DNA of 64,000 nt from Hymenobacter daecheongensis DSM 21074 (GCF_900141805.1 NZ_FQYN01000002.1:124001-188000), one strand, 5' to 3'; shown: positions 1 to 9,777, counted from the first letter of the stretch. Made by a program: numbers and translations. The notes: a model not told the origin generated them from the letters alone.

Positions 1-1523
1 AGGAAAGGCGGCTCCGACCGGTCGTTTTTAGTCACCGTTTTCTCAAATACGGCCTCCTGGCCCTGGCCTACGTCCTCGTTCTGCACCCCGGCTACCACTT
101 TTTCCTGGTATACCGTGGCCAGCTGCGCGCCCTGCACTACCAGGCTCTGCTGGCCTTTGGGCACCACGCTGGTCATCACGTAGGGCTTGTCCTTCAGGTA
201 CTGGTTATACACCCGCATTACGTCGGCGCGGGTCACGGCCTGGGCCAGCTTCGCGGCCTTGGTGAGGTAGGCCGGGTCGCCGGCAAACTCGTTGTCGCGG
301 CCCATCTGCAGGGCCTTGCTCAGCACCGACTCGACGCCGGCGTACAGGTTGGTTTCGATTTTGGCCCGGATGCGCTGCAGCTCAGTATCGGAAAAGCCCT
401 GGGTTTCGAAGCGCTTCAGGCCCTCCTGAATGGCGCTGTGCACCTGCTGCAGGCTGGTATTCGGATTGGCCCGCACCTGCAGGATGAACTCGCCGGCTAG
501 CTCGCTGCTGTACTGGTAGCTGCCCACATTGGGGGCCAGCTTCTGCTCTTCCACAATCACCTTGTACAGGGGCGAGTTGCGGTTGCCGGTCAGCAGCTCG
601 CTCAGCACCTCCAGGGCGTAAGTGTCGCGGTGATACTGCTGGATGCTGGGAAACACCAGCTGCAGCTGGGGCAGGCGGGCGAAGTTGTCTTCCAGATACA
701 ATGATTTGGTTTGGGTCAGGCCGGCGGGCCGCGGAGCCAGGGGCTTCACTTCCGGCCCTTTCTTTATTTCGCCGAACCAGCGCTGCACCTTGGCCTTGGT
801 TTCGGCCAGGTTGATGTCGCCGGCAATGACCAGCGTCGCGTTGTTGGGACCGTAATACTGGCGGTAAAACTCCTGCACGTCGGCCAGGCTGGCGGCCTGC
901 AGATCGGGCAGCGAGCCAATTACCGTCCAGTTGTAGGGGTGGTCGGCGGGGTACAGGTTTTTGCGCAGCACCTCGTTGGTGAAGCCGTAGGGCACGTTGT
1001 CGTAGTTCTGGCGCTTCTCGTTTTTCACCACCTGAATCTCGCGGGCCAGGGCCTCGGCCGTCACGGTCTTGATCATGTAACCGAGCCGGTCGGAGTCGAT
1101 CCACATGATTTTGTCGAAGGCATCTTTGGGCACCACTTCGAAGTACTGAGTTCCGTCGTTCCAGGTGCTGCCGTTGCGCTGCCCGCCCCATTCCTCAATC
1201 AGCTTGCGGTTGGCCCCCACCGGGGCATTTTCCGAGTCGTTGAACGACATATGCTCGAAGAAGTGGGCAAAGCCGGTTTTGCCGGGCTTCTCGCGATTCG
1301 AGCCCACGTGCACGATGGTGGCCACGGCCACGATGGGGTCGGAGTGGTCTTCGTGCAGCACCACCTCCAGGCCGTTTTCCAGCACAAACTTTTCGTAGGG
1401 CAAGGAAAAGGAACGGGCCGCGGCCACCGGAGTTTTCTTCTGGGCGTGGGCAGCGGGGGCCGTAAGGGTGCAGCAGGCAACGGCGAGCAGCACCGCCGGA
1501 AGTCGGGTAAAATTCAGTGTCAT
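1..1523 (-). CDS. M16-family zinc metallopeptidase, 3' end beyond window
   Basis: Secreted or periplasmic peptidase of the insulinase/pitrilysin (M16) family; only the first 507 codons are in the window. An N-terminal signal peptide (about residues 1-27, ending AHA-Q) indicates export. The inverted zinc motif HFFEH is at residues 87-91, and Glu169 in VVKNEKR is the likely third zinc ligand. A second, M16_C-like domain follows from roughly residue 220 (PNNATLVIAGD). Known members cleave short peptides inside a closed chamber built of two such halves. The ATG at 1523 was chosen because it directly precedes the signal peptide. The next gene on the same strand ends 262 bp upstream with a hairpin between, so it is probably transcribed alone. 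Total length cannot be judged. Confidence 0.9.
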   Translation of the reverse strand, partial: MTLNFTRLPAVLLAVACCTLTAPAAHAQKKTPVAAARSFSLPYEKFVLENGLEVVLHEDHSDPIVAVATIVHVGSNREKPGKTGFAHFFEHMSFNDSENAPVGANRKLIEEWGGQRNGSTWNDGTQYFEVVPKDAFDKIMWIDSDRLGYMIKTVTAEALAREIQVVKNEKRQNYDNVPYGFTNEVLRKNLYPADHPYNWTVIGSLPDLQAASLADVQEFYRQYYGPNNATLVIAGDINLAETKAKVQRWFGEIKKGPEVKPLAPRPAGLTQTKSLYLEDNFARLPQLQLVFPSIQQYHRDTYALEVLSELLTGNRNSPLYKVIVEEQKLAPNVGSYQYSSELAGEFILQVRANPNTSLQQVHSAIQEGLKRFETQGFSDTELQRIRAKIETNLYAGVESVLSKALQMGRDNEFAGDPAYLTKAAKLAQAVTRADVMRVYNQYLKDKPYVMTSVVPKGQQSLVVQGAQLATVYQEKVVAGVQNEDVGQGQEAVFEKTVTKNDRSEPPF

Positions 1524-1645
1524 ATTAAAGCGCGGGGACTGGTTTGAATACGAAAGGCAATAGTAGCTAACCTAAGTTGCAAATTGCCGACGGTGAGCCC
1601 CGGCGGGGCGACATATCAGTAGAAACGACTGGCAAAAAGTAGGCA

Positions 1646-1701
1646 AAGCCCCGGCGGAGCGGCACAGTTCGTTGCCCGAAAGTGCCGCCCCGCCGGGGCT
1701 T
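1646..1701 (-). terminator. GC-rich hairpin after the small membrane protein gene
   Basis: Two 20-bp arms (1646-1665 and 1682-1701) pair with one mismatch around a 16-nt loop. It lies 3' of the gene ending at 1786 and 5' of the M16 gene. No clear T tract follows, so termination is inferred from position and stem strength only. Confidence 0.4.
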
Positions 1702-1785
1702 CAGACGCTTGTTGTGGCTCTCCGGCTACCATTATATTGCCCCACGGGGCCGCACCGGCAGCAATCCACATATTTAGAGTGCGTT

Positions 1786-2067
1786 TTAGCCCAGCAGCTC
1801 AGCATCATGCGCCTCGCGTGGGGCCTCGTATTGCGCAGTTGGGGCTTTTTCACGCACCTCATGCAGCACTTTTTCTACCACGCCCCGCCCAAACAGGCTC
1901 ACGCCAGCATTGAACACTGCCAGGGCCGCCGTGCCCGCGGCTACCCATTCGCCGGTGGGGGCTTTGTGTTCTTTCAGCTGGCTGGCCCACTGAATGAGGC
2001 AGGCACCAAAGCCAATCGTGACGAGCCCGGCGGGGGCAAACAGGAGCCATTTTTTCTTGTGCGTCAT
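1786..2067 (-). CDS. Small two-helix membrane protein, unknown function
   Basis: Encodes 93 residues starting MTHKKKWLLF. Two hydrophobic segments (about 7-28 and 42-62) suggest a hairpin in the inner membrane, followed by a charged, likely cytoplasmic tail. I do not recognise the family. A start 40 codons further upstream is open but would add an Arg/Pro-rich stretch unlike a membrane protein leader, so the internal ATG is preferred. The gene is divergent from the unknown gene at 2247, with a -7 box for the latter at 2152. The function cannot be inferred from neighbours. Confidence 0.6.
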   Translation of the reverse strand: MTHKKKWLLFAPAGLVTIGFGACLIQWASQLKEHKAPTGEWVAAGTAALAVFNAGVSLFGRGVVEKVLHEVREKAPTAQYEAPREAHDAELLG

Positions 2068-2151
2068 AGCAGCAGGAGGTTGGGTGAGAAGAAGGTCGGC
2101 AGCCGGCGGGCCGAATTCGGGCCGATGTGGCCGGGCCTTCCCTTCCAATCG

Positions 2152-2159
2152 TACCTTTG
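2152..2159 (+). promoter_or_regulatory. Predicted -7 box for the gene at 2247
   Basis: TACCTTTG matches the Bacteroidota -7 consensus TAnnTTTG exactly. Predicted transcription start is near 2165, giving a leader of about 80 nt. No convincing -33 element was seen. Confidence 0.5.
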
Positions 2160-2246
2160 GCCTGCCGGGTTTCACGCGGCTACGCATAGCCCCTAATTTT
2201 TACGTCGGAGCCGGCTTTTTGCTACCGCTCGCTTTTTCCACTCTAT

Positions 2247-2726
2247 ATGAGCACCCACGCCTACGAACAGCTTTTGCGCTTAGCCTTCCCTACTGAAGCC
2301 GACGCGGCCCGCTTCCTGACGGAGCCGAACCGCACGGCCTACACCGCTTTCGAGCGGGCCCCTGCCCCTGATATTGCCTTCCGCTTCGAGCGGGTGCGGC
2401 TGGGTGTGGCCATGAGCCTGCTCAAGCTGCTGGCCGACCTGGGCGACCATGACGAAAGCCGCCAGGTAGCCGAAGTACTGCTCAAAGCCCTCAACGCCAA
2501 ATCAGTGGCCGATATTGATGCCACCATCACCCGCGACGCGAAGCTGTTTGAGAAGCTTTACACCAACCTCTACGTGAACGAGGACGGCGAGCAGCTACTC
2601 AACCTGTTTGAGCGCACCCTCGATGCCGACACGCGCCCGCTGATGGATGAGGTGCTGCGGGAAGCCCTGGCCCTGGCCGGCGAGCTGGATTTCAGCCAAA
2701 ATGACGACGAGGACGACGAAGACTAG
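2247..2726 (+). CDS. Conserved-looking soluble protein with acidic tail, unknown
   Basis: A 159-residue, mostly alpha-helical soluble protein without signal peptide or membrane segment. The last dozen residues are almost all Asp and Glu (NDDEDDED). I do not recognise the family. It is followed after 95 bp by the SPFH gene on the same strand and preceded by a good -7 box, so the two could be co-transcribed. The start is the first ATG after that box. Codon use is GC-rich like the neighbours. Confidence 0.65.
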   Translation: MSTHAYEQLLRLAFPTEADAARFLTEPNRTAYTAFERAPAPDIAFRFERVRLGVAMSLLKLLADLGDHDESRQVAEVLLKALNAKSVADIDATITRDAKLFEKLYTNLYVNEDGEQLLNLFERTLDADTRPLMDEVLREALALAGELDFSQNDDEDDED

Positions 2727-2821
2727 CGTGGCGCTCCAACATGCGGGGCAAACGTGTACCTTGCCCGCATTGCCGCCCGGCCCGACCATCGGGCCCTGTA
2801 GTTTACTTTCTTCTTTGAGTT

Positions 2822-3730
2822 ATGACGCTCGTTTTTCTTGGTATCGTATTGCTCATTCTGGGCTTTAATGCCGCTAAAATCTCCTACCGCTTCGAGCAGT
2901 TTCGCGGCGGGCTGCTGTTCGGCGGCGTGGTGCTTATCGGGCTGGGGCTGGCCCTGAGCACGGTAGTGCAGATCGGGGCGGGCGAGGTGGGCGTGCAGAC
3001 GCTGTTTGGCAAGGTGCAGCCCCGCATTCTGACCAGCGGCCTGAACGTGGTGAACCCGCTGGTGGAAGTGACCGAATTTGACACCCGCACCCAGAACTAC
3101 ACCATGTCGGCGCAGCACAACGAGGGCCAGCAGGCCGGCGACGATGCCATTCGGGTGCTCAGCGCCGATGGCCTGGAAGTGGTCATCGACCTGACGGTGC
3201 TCTACCGCGTAGTGCCCACCGAAACGCCCAAGGTGCTCAGCACCATCGGCGAGGCCTACCAGGATGCCATTGTGCGCCCCGTCACGCGCACCCGCATCCG
3301 CGACAACGCCGTGTATTACGATGCCGTAGCCCTGTATTCGACCAAGCGTGACGAGTTTCAGGCCCGCATCTTCAAGAGTATTTCCGACGATTTTAAGAGC
3401 CGCGGCCTGCTGCTGGAGCAGCTGCTGATCCGCAATATTCAGCTGCCGCAATCAGTGAAGCGCAGCATCGAAAGCAAGATTTCGGCCGAGCAGGACGCGC
3501 AGAAAATGCAGTTTGTGGTGCAGAAAGAACGCCAGGAAGCCGAACGGAAGCGCGTAGAAGCCCAGGGCATCGCCGACTACCAGAAAATCATCAATCAGGA
3601 AATAACCGACAAGCTGCTGCAGTACGAAAGCATCAAGGCCAATAAGGAAATTGCTACCTCGCCCAACAGCAAAGTCATCATCATGGGCAGCCGCGGCACG
3701 GCCCCGCAGGTGCTGATCGGGGATAAATGA
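2822..3730 (+). CDS. SPFH/Band 7 (prohibitin-like) membrane protein
   Basis: A 302-residue membrane scaffold protein of the SPFH/prohibitin type. Two hydrophobic segments at the N-terminus (about 1-17 and 29-49) anchor it. The Band 7 domain follows (GVQTLFGKVQPRILTSGLNVVNP, then VIDLTVLYRV), and the C-terminal third is a charged coiled coil (QKERQEAERKRVEAQGIAD). Bacterial members form membrane-associated rings and often modulate the FtsH protease; that role here is inference. The gene ends at a strong bidirectional hairpin (3760-3793) separating it from the convergent SusD gene. Confidence 0.85.
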   Translation: MTLVFLGIVLLILGFNAAKISYRFEQFRGGLLFGGVVLIGLGLALSTVVQIGAGEVGVQTLFGKVQPRILTSGLNVVNPLVEVTEFDTRTQNYTMSAQHNEGQQAGDDAIRVLSADGLEVVIDLTVLYRVVPTETPKVLSTIGEAYQDAIVRPVTRTRIRDNAVYYDAVALYSTKRDEFQARIFKSISDDFKSRGLLLEQLLIRNIQLPQSVKRSIESKISAEQDAQKMQFVVQKERQEAERKRVEAQGIADYQKIINQEITDKLLQYESIKANKEIATSPNSKVIIMGSRGTAPQVLIGDK

Positions 3731-3759
3731 GCCGGACCTGGAAAGACCCAATTGACCGA

Positions 3760-3793
3760 AAAAATGCCGCTGCATTCGTGCAGCGGCATTTTT
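3760..3793. terminator. Bidirectional rho-independent terminator
   Basis: Perfect 15-bp stem (3760-3774 with 3779-3793) and TTCG tetraloop, with A tract before and T tract after. It is placed between the convergent SPFH and SusD genes, so it can serve both strands. Confidence 0.9.
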
Positions 3794-3819
3794 GCTTCTA
3801 TCTTAGCCCAACTCCTCTC

Positions 3820-5247
3820 CTAGTACCCTGGGTTTTGGGGCAGGGCGTTGCCCAGGTTTATTTCATACTGCGGAATGGGCAGCAGCAGCTTCGGGTCGTT
3901 GAAGGCGAAACTGCCGGTGGGGCGGCCGGTGCGGCGCAGGTCGTGGATGCGGAAGCCCTCGAATGCCAGTTCCAGCTCCCGCTCCTTCAGCACATCGGCC
4001 AGCGTGACGGCGGCCAGCGGGGTGGCCTGTGCCCGGGTGCGCAGCCGGTTGATGTCGGCTAGCGGCGTGACGCCCACGCTGCTGGCCAGCCGCACGTTGG
4101 CCTCGGCCCGGATCAGGTACATTTCGGCCAGCCGGATAATCGGGATATTCTGGCCGGATGTGTTCCACTTATACGAGCGCAGCCGCCCGGATCGGCGGCC
4201 GTCGCCGGTATAAATCAGGGCGTTGCCGATGGCGGCACCGGGCTGGGCTCCGCGCTGGTCGGTGGTGCCATACTGCCCGGCAAAGGCGGTCAGCACCTGC
4301 ACGTCGCCGCGGCCGCCGAAGCCATTGGCATTGCTGGAGTAGAAGGTGGCTAGCCCGTCGTTGCTGTCGCCGGCGTTGTTCTGGTCGTTTTGCTGAATCT
4401 CAAACAGCACCTCGCGGCTGCCGCGGTTGGTGAAAGCCGACAGCACCGACGGGTTCAGCGTGGCGGTGCCGTCCTGAATTACGCCGTTGGCGAAGGCCAG
4501 CGCCTGGGCGTAGTTGCCCTGCTGCAGATACACCCGTGCCAGCATGGCCTGGGCATCGAAGGCATCGAGGCGCACGCCGTTGGACTCGGGCAGCAGCGCA
4601 TTGGCGGCGTTCAGATCGTCCAAAATCTGCTTGTACACGTCGGCTACGGAGGCGCGGGATAGGCGCACGGCGGCCTGGGCTTCGGTTTTGTTGGCGGTGA
4701 GGGCCAGCGGCACGCCGGGCTGGGTATTGGCCCCGCCGGCCTGATACTGCTGCGCATATAGGCGCACCAGCTCAAAGTAGAGCATTCCCCGAATCAGGCG
4801 CACCTCGCCCGTAAGCTGGTCGCGCAGGTCCTTGTTGGTTACCACCGGGGCCGCGTCCAGCACCAAGTTCACCAGGTTGATAGTCTGGTAGGCCTGGTTC
4901 CAGGTGCGGTCGGCCTCGGTGTTGATGGACGTCATGGTGCGGCGGGCAACTTCGCGGTAGCTCTGGAAGGTGCCCTGCCAGTTCACGTAGCCGTCGGCGG
5001 CCAGCAGATCGGGCAGCAGCAGCAGGTTGGTGCCGTAGAGCTGGGGCAAATCGAGGCGGGCGTAGGCCCCGATAACGGCGCTTTCCACTTTTTCGGGGCT
5101 ATCCAGGGCCGTAGCGGCATCTACCGATTGCTGGGGCTGAATGTCGAGCTGTTTTTCGCAGCTCATCAAGCCTAGCAGCAGAGCCAGGGCCAGCGCGGCC
5201 AGGGGGCGGCGCGAGAAGGAAGTCAGAAGTTTCATGCGAGTAGCCAT
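3820..5247 (-). CDS. SusD/RagB-family outer-membrane nutrient-binding lipoprotein
   Basis: Surface lipoprotein that captures ligand and forms the lid of the SusC pore encoded just upstream. The lipobox LMSC puts the lipidated Cys at residue 30 of the longer start (MATRMKLL) or 26 from the internal ATG at 5235; both are plausible and the longer is given. A SusD N-terminal helical region (YARLDLPQLYG...) is followed by the C-terminal region with the usual ending motif ELAFEGFRIHDLRR. Length 475 residues is normal for the family. The start lies 5 bp after the SusC stop, so the pair is one operon. No glycosidase or protease is adjacent, so the substrate is unknown. Confidence 0.93.
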   Translation of the reverse strand: MATRMKLLTSFSRRPLAALALALLLGLMSCEKQLDIQPQQSVDAATALDSPEKVESAVIGAYARLDLPQLYGTNLLLLPDLLAADGYVNWQGTFQSYREVARRTMTSINTEADRTWNQAYQTINLVNLVLDAAPVVTNKDLRDQLTGEVRLIRGMLYFELVRLYAQQYQAGGANTQPGVPLALTANKTEAQAAVRLSRASVADVYKQILDDLNAANALLPESNGVRLDAFDAQAMLARVYLQQGNYAQALAFANGVIQDGTATLNPSVLSAFTNRGSREVLFEIQQNDQNNAGDSNDGLATFYSSNANGFGGRGDVQVLTAFAGQYGTTDQRGAQPGAAIGNALIYTGDGRRSGRLRSYKWNTSGQNIPIIRLAEMYLIRAEANVRLASSVGVTPLADINRLRTRAQATPLAAVTLADVLKERELELAFEGFRIHDLRRTGRPTGSFAFNDPKLLLPIPQYEINLGNALPQNPGY

Positions 5248-5252
5248 AAGGA

Positions 5253-8200
5253 TTAAAAGCCCAGATTTAAGCCCACCAACCAGGTTTTGGCCAGCGGCGG
5301 CGTGTAGAAATCGTGCCCGAGCAGGTAGCTGGGCCGGCCGAAGGCGGTGGTGTTCACCTCGGGGTCATAGCCGTCGTAATTGGTGATGGTAAACAGGTTC
5401 TGCCCCGTCACGTAGATCCGGGCCGACTGCATCATGCCGCGCTTCACCAGGTCGGCGGGCAGTGTGTAGGCCAAGGTGGCATTCTTGAAGCGGAAGAAAG
5501 ACCCATCCGAAATCCAGCGCGACGACGGGCCGGTGCCGTTGGCATCGCCGTAGCGGGCCTGGGGCACGTCGGTCACGTCGCCGGGCTTCCGCCAGCGGTC
5601 CAGCTGATCGATGGTTTGGTTGTCGAAGTAGTCGCCATTCACCGACTGAAACACACCCCCAATGTTGTAGATATCGTTGCCGTACACGAACTGGTTCAGC
5701 ACGCTCAGCTCTAGCCCTTTGAAAGATATAGTGTTGGAAAAGCCACCCGTGTATTTCGGGTTCGGGTCGCCGAGCCGCTGGTCCACGGCCTGGGAGTAGA
5801 CGTTGGTTTTGCCGCCATCGGCGGTGAAGTAGAGCGCGTCGCCGTTGGCCGGGTCGGCCCCGGCGAACTTCTTGCCCCAGAATACTCCAATGGGCTCATT
5901 CACGCGCACGCGGCCCAGGTTGCGGCCCCCGGCAATGATTTCCTGCCCGTTCAGATCCGTGATTTTGTTGCGGTTGAAGGAGATGTTGAAGTTGGTGGTC
6001 CACTTCACGGCCTTATCGAGGTTGCGCGTGTTCAGGCTCAACTCCAGGCCACGGTTGCGCAGCTTGCCCAGGTTGCGCGTCACCACGGGGTAGCCGCCCA
6101 CGTAGGGCAGCTGCAAGTTGAGCAGCAGGTCTTCGGTGCGCTTCTCGTAGATGTCGATTTCGCCGGCAATGCGGCTGTCCAGGAAGCCAAATTCCAGCCC
6201 GATATTGGCCTGCTTGGTGTTTTCCCAAGTCAGATCGGGGTTGCCCAGCCCATCGGGCTGAATGCCGGCCACATCGGCATACGGAATGGACGTGAATAGG
6301 CGGCGGGAAGCAAAATTGCCGATTTCGGCGTTGCCCGTCAGGCCGTAGCTGGCCCGCAGCTTCAGCAGATTGACGGCAGTGCTGCCCGAAAAAAAGTCAT
6401 CGGAGATGATGTAGCCCACCGAGCCGGCCGGAAATACGCCGTAGCGGTTGTCTTTGCTGAAGCGCGACGAGGCATCGGTGCGGATGCTGGCCGACGCCAG
6501 GTAGCGGTTGCGGAACGTGTAGTTGACCCGCGCCAGATACGACAGGAACGTGTAGCCCGTGCCGTTGCTGTTGCCGCTGGTGATACGGGCGGCGGAGGCA
6601 ATCTTGCGGAACTGGTCGTTCGGGAAGCCCCGCCCTTCCGTGGTGGCCCCTTGCTGGTTGAAGCGCTGAAACGAGAAGCCCACCAGCGCCTCCAGGTTGT
6701 GGTCCTCGGCCAGGGTGCGGGCCAGCGTGGCCGTGTTGTTGGTAGTGTAATTCACCGACTGCACCTGATTATTGTAGCCGTAGCCCGTGGGGGCTCCGTC
6801 TTCGGTGATGCGGCCCCGGAAGATTTCCTCCCCCAGATTCAGGAAATCCACGCCGTTTTCGGTGCGCAGCATGAGGCCCGCAATGGGCTCGTAGGAAAGC
6901 GAGGTGGTACTGAACGAGCGGTAGCTGCCGGCCCGGTTGAAGGCGTTTTCCACTTCAATCAGGCCGTTGTAATACAGCGTATTGCGGTTCAGCTGGTTTG
7001 TGACAGGGTCGATTTTGGGCTGCACCGGCGGCAGGGCGTTCATCTGCACGGGGTTGGAAAAAGCGTTGTCGTCGGGCACTCGGTCATTCACCGAGCGGAT
7101 CAGCGACACGTTCAGGCCCACCTTCAATTTATCGGTGATGGAGTGGTCGAGGTTGGCCCGCAGGCTGCCCCGCCGGTAGCGGTTGCCGATGATAATGCCC
7201 TGCTGGTTGTTGTAGGTGCCGCTGATGAAGAAGCGCGTTTTCACGTCGCCACCGCTCACGTTGAAGTCGTACTGCTGCACATTGCCCCGGCGGAAGGCCA
7301 GGTCGCCCCAAGGCGTGTCGATGTTGTTGTTGAACTGAATGATGCCGCTGCCGGGCGTGCCGTCGCCGGTTTCGCCATCGAGCACCTCCTGCACTGTGGC
7401 CTGCTCGCCGTAGTTATCGAACACGTAGCCGGGGTTGTCGGGGTCGTTGCGCTTGGCCGAGTTCAGAATGGCCTCACTGAACAGCTCCTTATATTGGGCC
7501 GCGTTCAGGAATTCGCGCTTGCGCGTGGCGGTGCTGGTGCCGAAGTAGGTGCCCACGTTCACCCGCGTCTGGCCCTGCCGGCCCTTTTTAGTGGTCACCA
7601 GAATCACGCCGTTGGAAGCGCGGGAGCCGTAAATGGCCGACGAGGCAGCATCTTTCAGAATGGTGATGCTCTCGATGTCGTTCGGGTTCAGGTCGGCCAT
7701 CGGGTTGATGGGCTCATCGTTGGCCGAGCCCAGATCCTGCGACGTAACCGGAATACCATCAATAACATACAGCGGCTGGTTGGAAGCCGTGACCGACGAC
7801 GAGCCGCGCACCCGGATCTGCACGCCCGAGCCCAGCTTGCCCGAGCCCTGATTGATCTGCACGCCCGGCGTGCGGCCCTGAATGGCCTGCTCGAAGCTCA
7901 CGGTGGGCACGTTTTCCACGTCGCGGGTGCTGAGTTGAGTTACGGAGCCCGACAGGTCGCGCTTCGACTGCGTGCCGTAGCCCACCACCACCGCCTCATT
8001 CAGCAGGGTTTCGTTGGTGGCCATCGTCACGTTCACCACCGAGCGGCCGCCCACGGGCACATTCTGGCTCACGAACCCGATGGAGCTGACCACCAGCGTG
8101 GCATTGGGCTGTACGCTGAGCGTGTAGCTGCCATCGGCCCCGCTACTGGCCCCGTTGGTGGTGCCGCGCTCCACAATAGTTACGCCGGGCAGCCCCGCCC

Positions 8201-8306
8201 CTTCAGCCGATGTGATGCGGCCGCTAATGGCCTGAGTTTGGGCCCAGGCTGTCGCCGATGACAGCAGCAGGCACCAGAAGAGGAGAAAAAGTAGCTTTTG
8301 TCTCAT
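5253..8306 (-). CDS. SusC/RagA-family TonB-linked outer-membrane importer
   Basis: TonB-dependent outer-membrane transporter that works with the SusD protein encoded next. From the ATG at 8306 it has 1017 residues: signal peptide ending near AWAQ, a carboxypeptidase-regulatory-like domain (AISGRITSAEGAGLPGVTI), the plug domain with the SusC signature (IQGRTPGVQI and SIYGSRASNGVILVTTKKG), then a long beta-barrel ending in Phe, as is typical. A start 25 codons further upstream is open but lies before the signal peptide and is rejected. Substrate cannot be read from the sequence. Confidence 0.94.
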   Translation of the reverse strand: MRQKLLFLLFWCLLLSSATAWAQTQAISGRITSAEGAGLPGVTIVERGTTNGASSGADGSYTLSVQPNATLVVSSIGFVSQNVPVGGRSVVNVTMATNETLLNEAVVVGYGTQSKRDLSGSVTQLSTRDVENVPTVSFEQAIQGRTPGVQINQGSGKLGSGVQIRVRGSSSVTASNQPLYVIDGIPVTSQDLGSANDEPINPMADLNPNDIESITILKDAASSAIYGSRASNGVILVTTKKGRQGQTRVNVGTYFGTSTATRKREFLNAAQYKELFSEAILNSAKRNDPDNPGYVFDNYGEQATVQEVLDGETGDGTPGSGIIQFNNNIDTPWGDLAFRRGNVQQYDFNVSGGDVKTRFFISGTYNNQQGIIIGNRYRRGSLRANLDHSITDKLKVGLNVSLIRSVNDRVPDDNAFSNPVQMNALPPVQPKIDPVTNQLNRNTLYYNGLIEVENAFNRAGSYRSFSTTSLSYEPIAGLMLRTENGVDFLNLGEEIFRGRITEDGAPTGYGYNNQVQSVNYTTNNTATLARTLAEDHNLEALVGFSFQRFNQQGATTEGRGFPNDQFRKIASAARITSGNSNGTGYTFLSYLARVNYTFRNRYLASASIRTDASSRFSKDNRYGVFPAGSVGYIISDDFFSGSTAVNLLKLRASYGLTGNAEIGNFASRRLFTSIPYADVAGIQPDGLGNPDLTWENTKQANIGLEFGFLDSRIAGEIDIYEKRTEDLLLNLQLPYVGGYPVVTRNLGKLRNRGLELSLNTRNLDKAVKWTTNFNISFNRNKITDLNGQEIIAGGRNLGRVRVNEPIGVFWGKKFAGADPANGDALYFTADGGKTNVYSQAVDQRLGDPNPKYTGGFSNTISFKGLELSVLNQFVYGNDIYNIGGVFQSVNGDYFDNQTIDQLDRWRKPGDVTDVPQARYGDANGTGPSSRWISDGSFFRFKNATLAYTLPADLVKRGMMQSARIYVTGQNLFTITNYDGYDPEVNTTAFGRPSYLLGHDFYTPPLAKTWLVGLNLGF

Positions 8307-8607
8307 TTGCTTGGTCGTGTCAGACCGGTTTGGGTGAACAATAGTCCCGCCAGGGCGCTGACGGAGCAACAGAAAATGCAAGCAATTAGCACTAATGTAC
8401 TTTTTTTGTCACTTTCAATTGATGCCTGACGCGTATATATTCCACAACCTATTTTCAGAAGTATTTTGCGACGACTCATTTCGGCTTTCCACGCTTGAGC
8501 TTCCGCCGATTGGTTTTGCCCGTTTGCCCTGCCTACCTTTACCCCACTGGCCCTTGCCCGCCACCGGCCGCCCCGCGGCCTCTCTCCCGACTTGCCCAGT
8601 TCGCTAA
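8307..8607. other. Divergent spacer between susC-type gene and rnd
   Basis: This 301-bp spacer must hold promoters for both genes, but no exact TAnnTTTG box was found on either strand. The minus strand has a weak match, TACATTAG, at 8393-8400. No hairpin or repeat stands out. Confidence 0.4.
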
Positions 8608-9777
8608 ATGCCTATCATTCAATACCTGACCACGGCCGCCGAAGTGCAGCAGGCCGCCGAGGCGTTGCGCTCCGCCCCCCGCATTGCCATCGACCTGGAA
8701 TTTGACGACATGCGCCACCGCTACGGCCGCAACCTCGCCCTGATTCAGATTTACGACGACAAAGTCGTGTACCTTATCGACCCGCTGCCGCTCACCAACC
8801 CCGCCGAAGAGCTGGAGCCGCTCTGGCAGATTCTGCGCGACCCGGCCGTGGAAAAAGTGTTTCACAGCTGCAAATCCGACATTCTGCTGCTCGATGAGCT
8901 GTACGGCGTGCACGTGCGCAACATCACCGATACCAGTGTGCAGTACACCCTGCTGGGCGAGTCGGACAACAATATTTCCCTGGGCCGCCTGATTCAGGCC
9001 GAAGTGGGGCTGGAAGTGGATAAAGGCGAGCAGAAGTCGAACTGGCTGAAGCGCCCGCTCACGGAGGCGCAGAAAGTGTACGCTGCCAACGACGTGCTGT
9101 ATCTGTTTGAGCTGACCGACAAGCTGCGCGAAAAGCTGGCCGCCCTGGGCCGCCTGGAGTGGGCCGAGCAGGAAAATGCCGCCCTGGAAGAGGTGCGCTA
9201 CAACCGCGACGAGCGCCCCTACCTGCGCATGGCGGGCAAATACCGCATCCTGCCCGACGAGCTGCCCCTGTTCCGCGACCTGTACCTGCTCCGCGACCAA
9301 GTGGCCAAGCACCTCGACCGCCCGCCCTACATGGTGTTTGCCAACGACCGGCTGCCGGAGCTGGTGCGCGATACCCCGCGCGACCTCAACGACTGGAAAA
9401 ATGCCCGCGGCCTGCACCCCGAGTTGAAACGCACGCCGTTCATCGATCAGCTGGCGGCCCTCTCGGCCGATGATTTTGTGCCCACGCCCGAGCCGGCCGC
9501 GCCGGCCGAGCAGCGCCGCTTCCCGTTCCGTCGCCGCCTCAGCGGCGAAAAAGCCGCCCGCGCCGATGCCCGCGAGCAGTTTCTGGTGCAGCTCAAAGCC
9601 CACATCACTACCGACATCAATGGCTACGTGGCCAACCTGGTGCTCTCCAACCGCCTGGTAGCCGACATCGTGGAGCTGGGCGCCGACCAGGTGCTACGCC
9701 CCTGGCAGAAAACCATCCTGCAGGAAGCCTGCCAGCGCCACGAAATCGACTACGCCCAGCTGGCCGCGCCCTTCTAG
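8608..9777 (+). CDS. rnd: Ribonuclease D
   Basis: 3'-5' exoribonuclease of the DEDDy family that trims tRNA and other RNA 3' ends. Exo I is DLEFD with Asp29 and Glu31, Exo II includes Asp91 (HSCKSDILLL), and Exo III has Tyr158 and Asp162 (YAANDV). An HRDC domain occupies roughly residues 215-290. Length 389 matches RNase D (about 375). The first ATG is used. The stop codon lies inside the left arm of a 53-bp inverted repeat shared with the convergent aceA gene. Confidence 0.93.
   Translation: MPIIQYLTTAAEVQQAAEALRSAPRIAIDLEFDDMRHRYGRNLALIQIYDDKVVYLIDPLPLTNPAEELEPLWQILRDPAVEKVFHSCKSDILLLDELYGVHVRNITDTSVQYTLLGESDNNISLGRLIQAEVGLEVDKGEQKSNWLKRPLTEAQKVYAANDVLYLFELTDKLREKLAALGRLEWAEQENAALEEVRYNRDERPYLRMAGKYRILPDELPLFRDLYLLRDQVAKHLDRPPYMVFANDRLPELVRDTPRDLNDWKNARGLHPELKRTPFIDQLAALSADDFVPTPEPAAPAEQRRFPFRRRLSGEKAARADAREQFLVQLKAHITTDINGYVANLVLSNRLVADIVELGADQVLRPWQKTILQEACQRHEIDYAQLAAPF

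Noticed and set aside
1594..1606. Extra copy of the GCCCCGGCGGGGC motif before the M16 gene
   Set aside because: Short GC palindrome close to the 1646-1701 hairpin; too short to call a separate element in GC-rich DNA.
6651..8261. 536-codon open frame opposite the first SusC gene
   Set aside because: Antisense shadow of a clear SusC gene in GC-rich DNA; no domain or start signal. The same holds for long antisense frames over aceB (11856-13121), hslU (49550-51130) and rseP (58423-59568).
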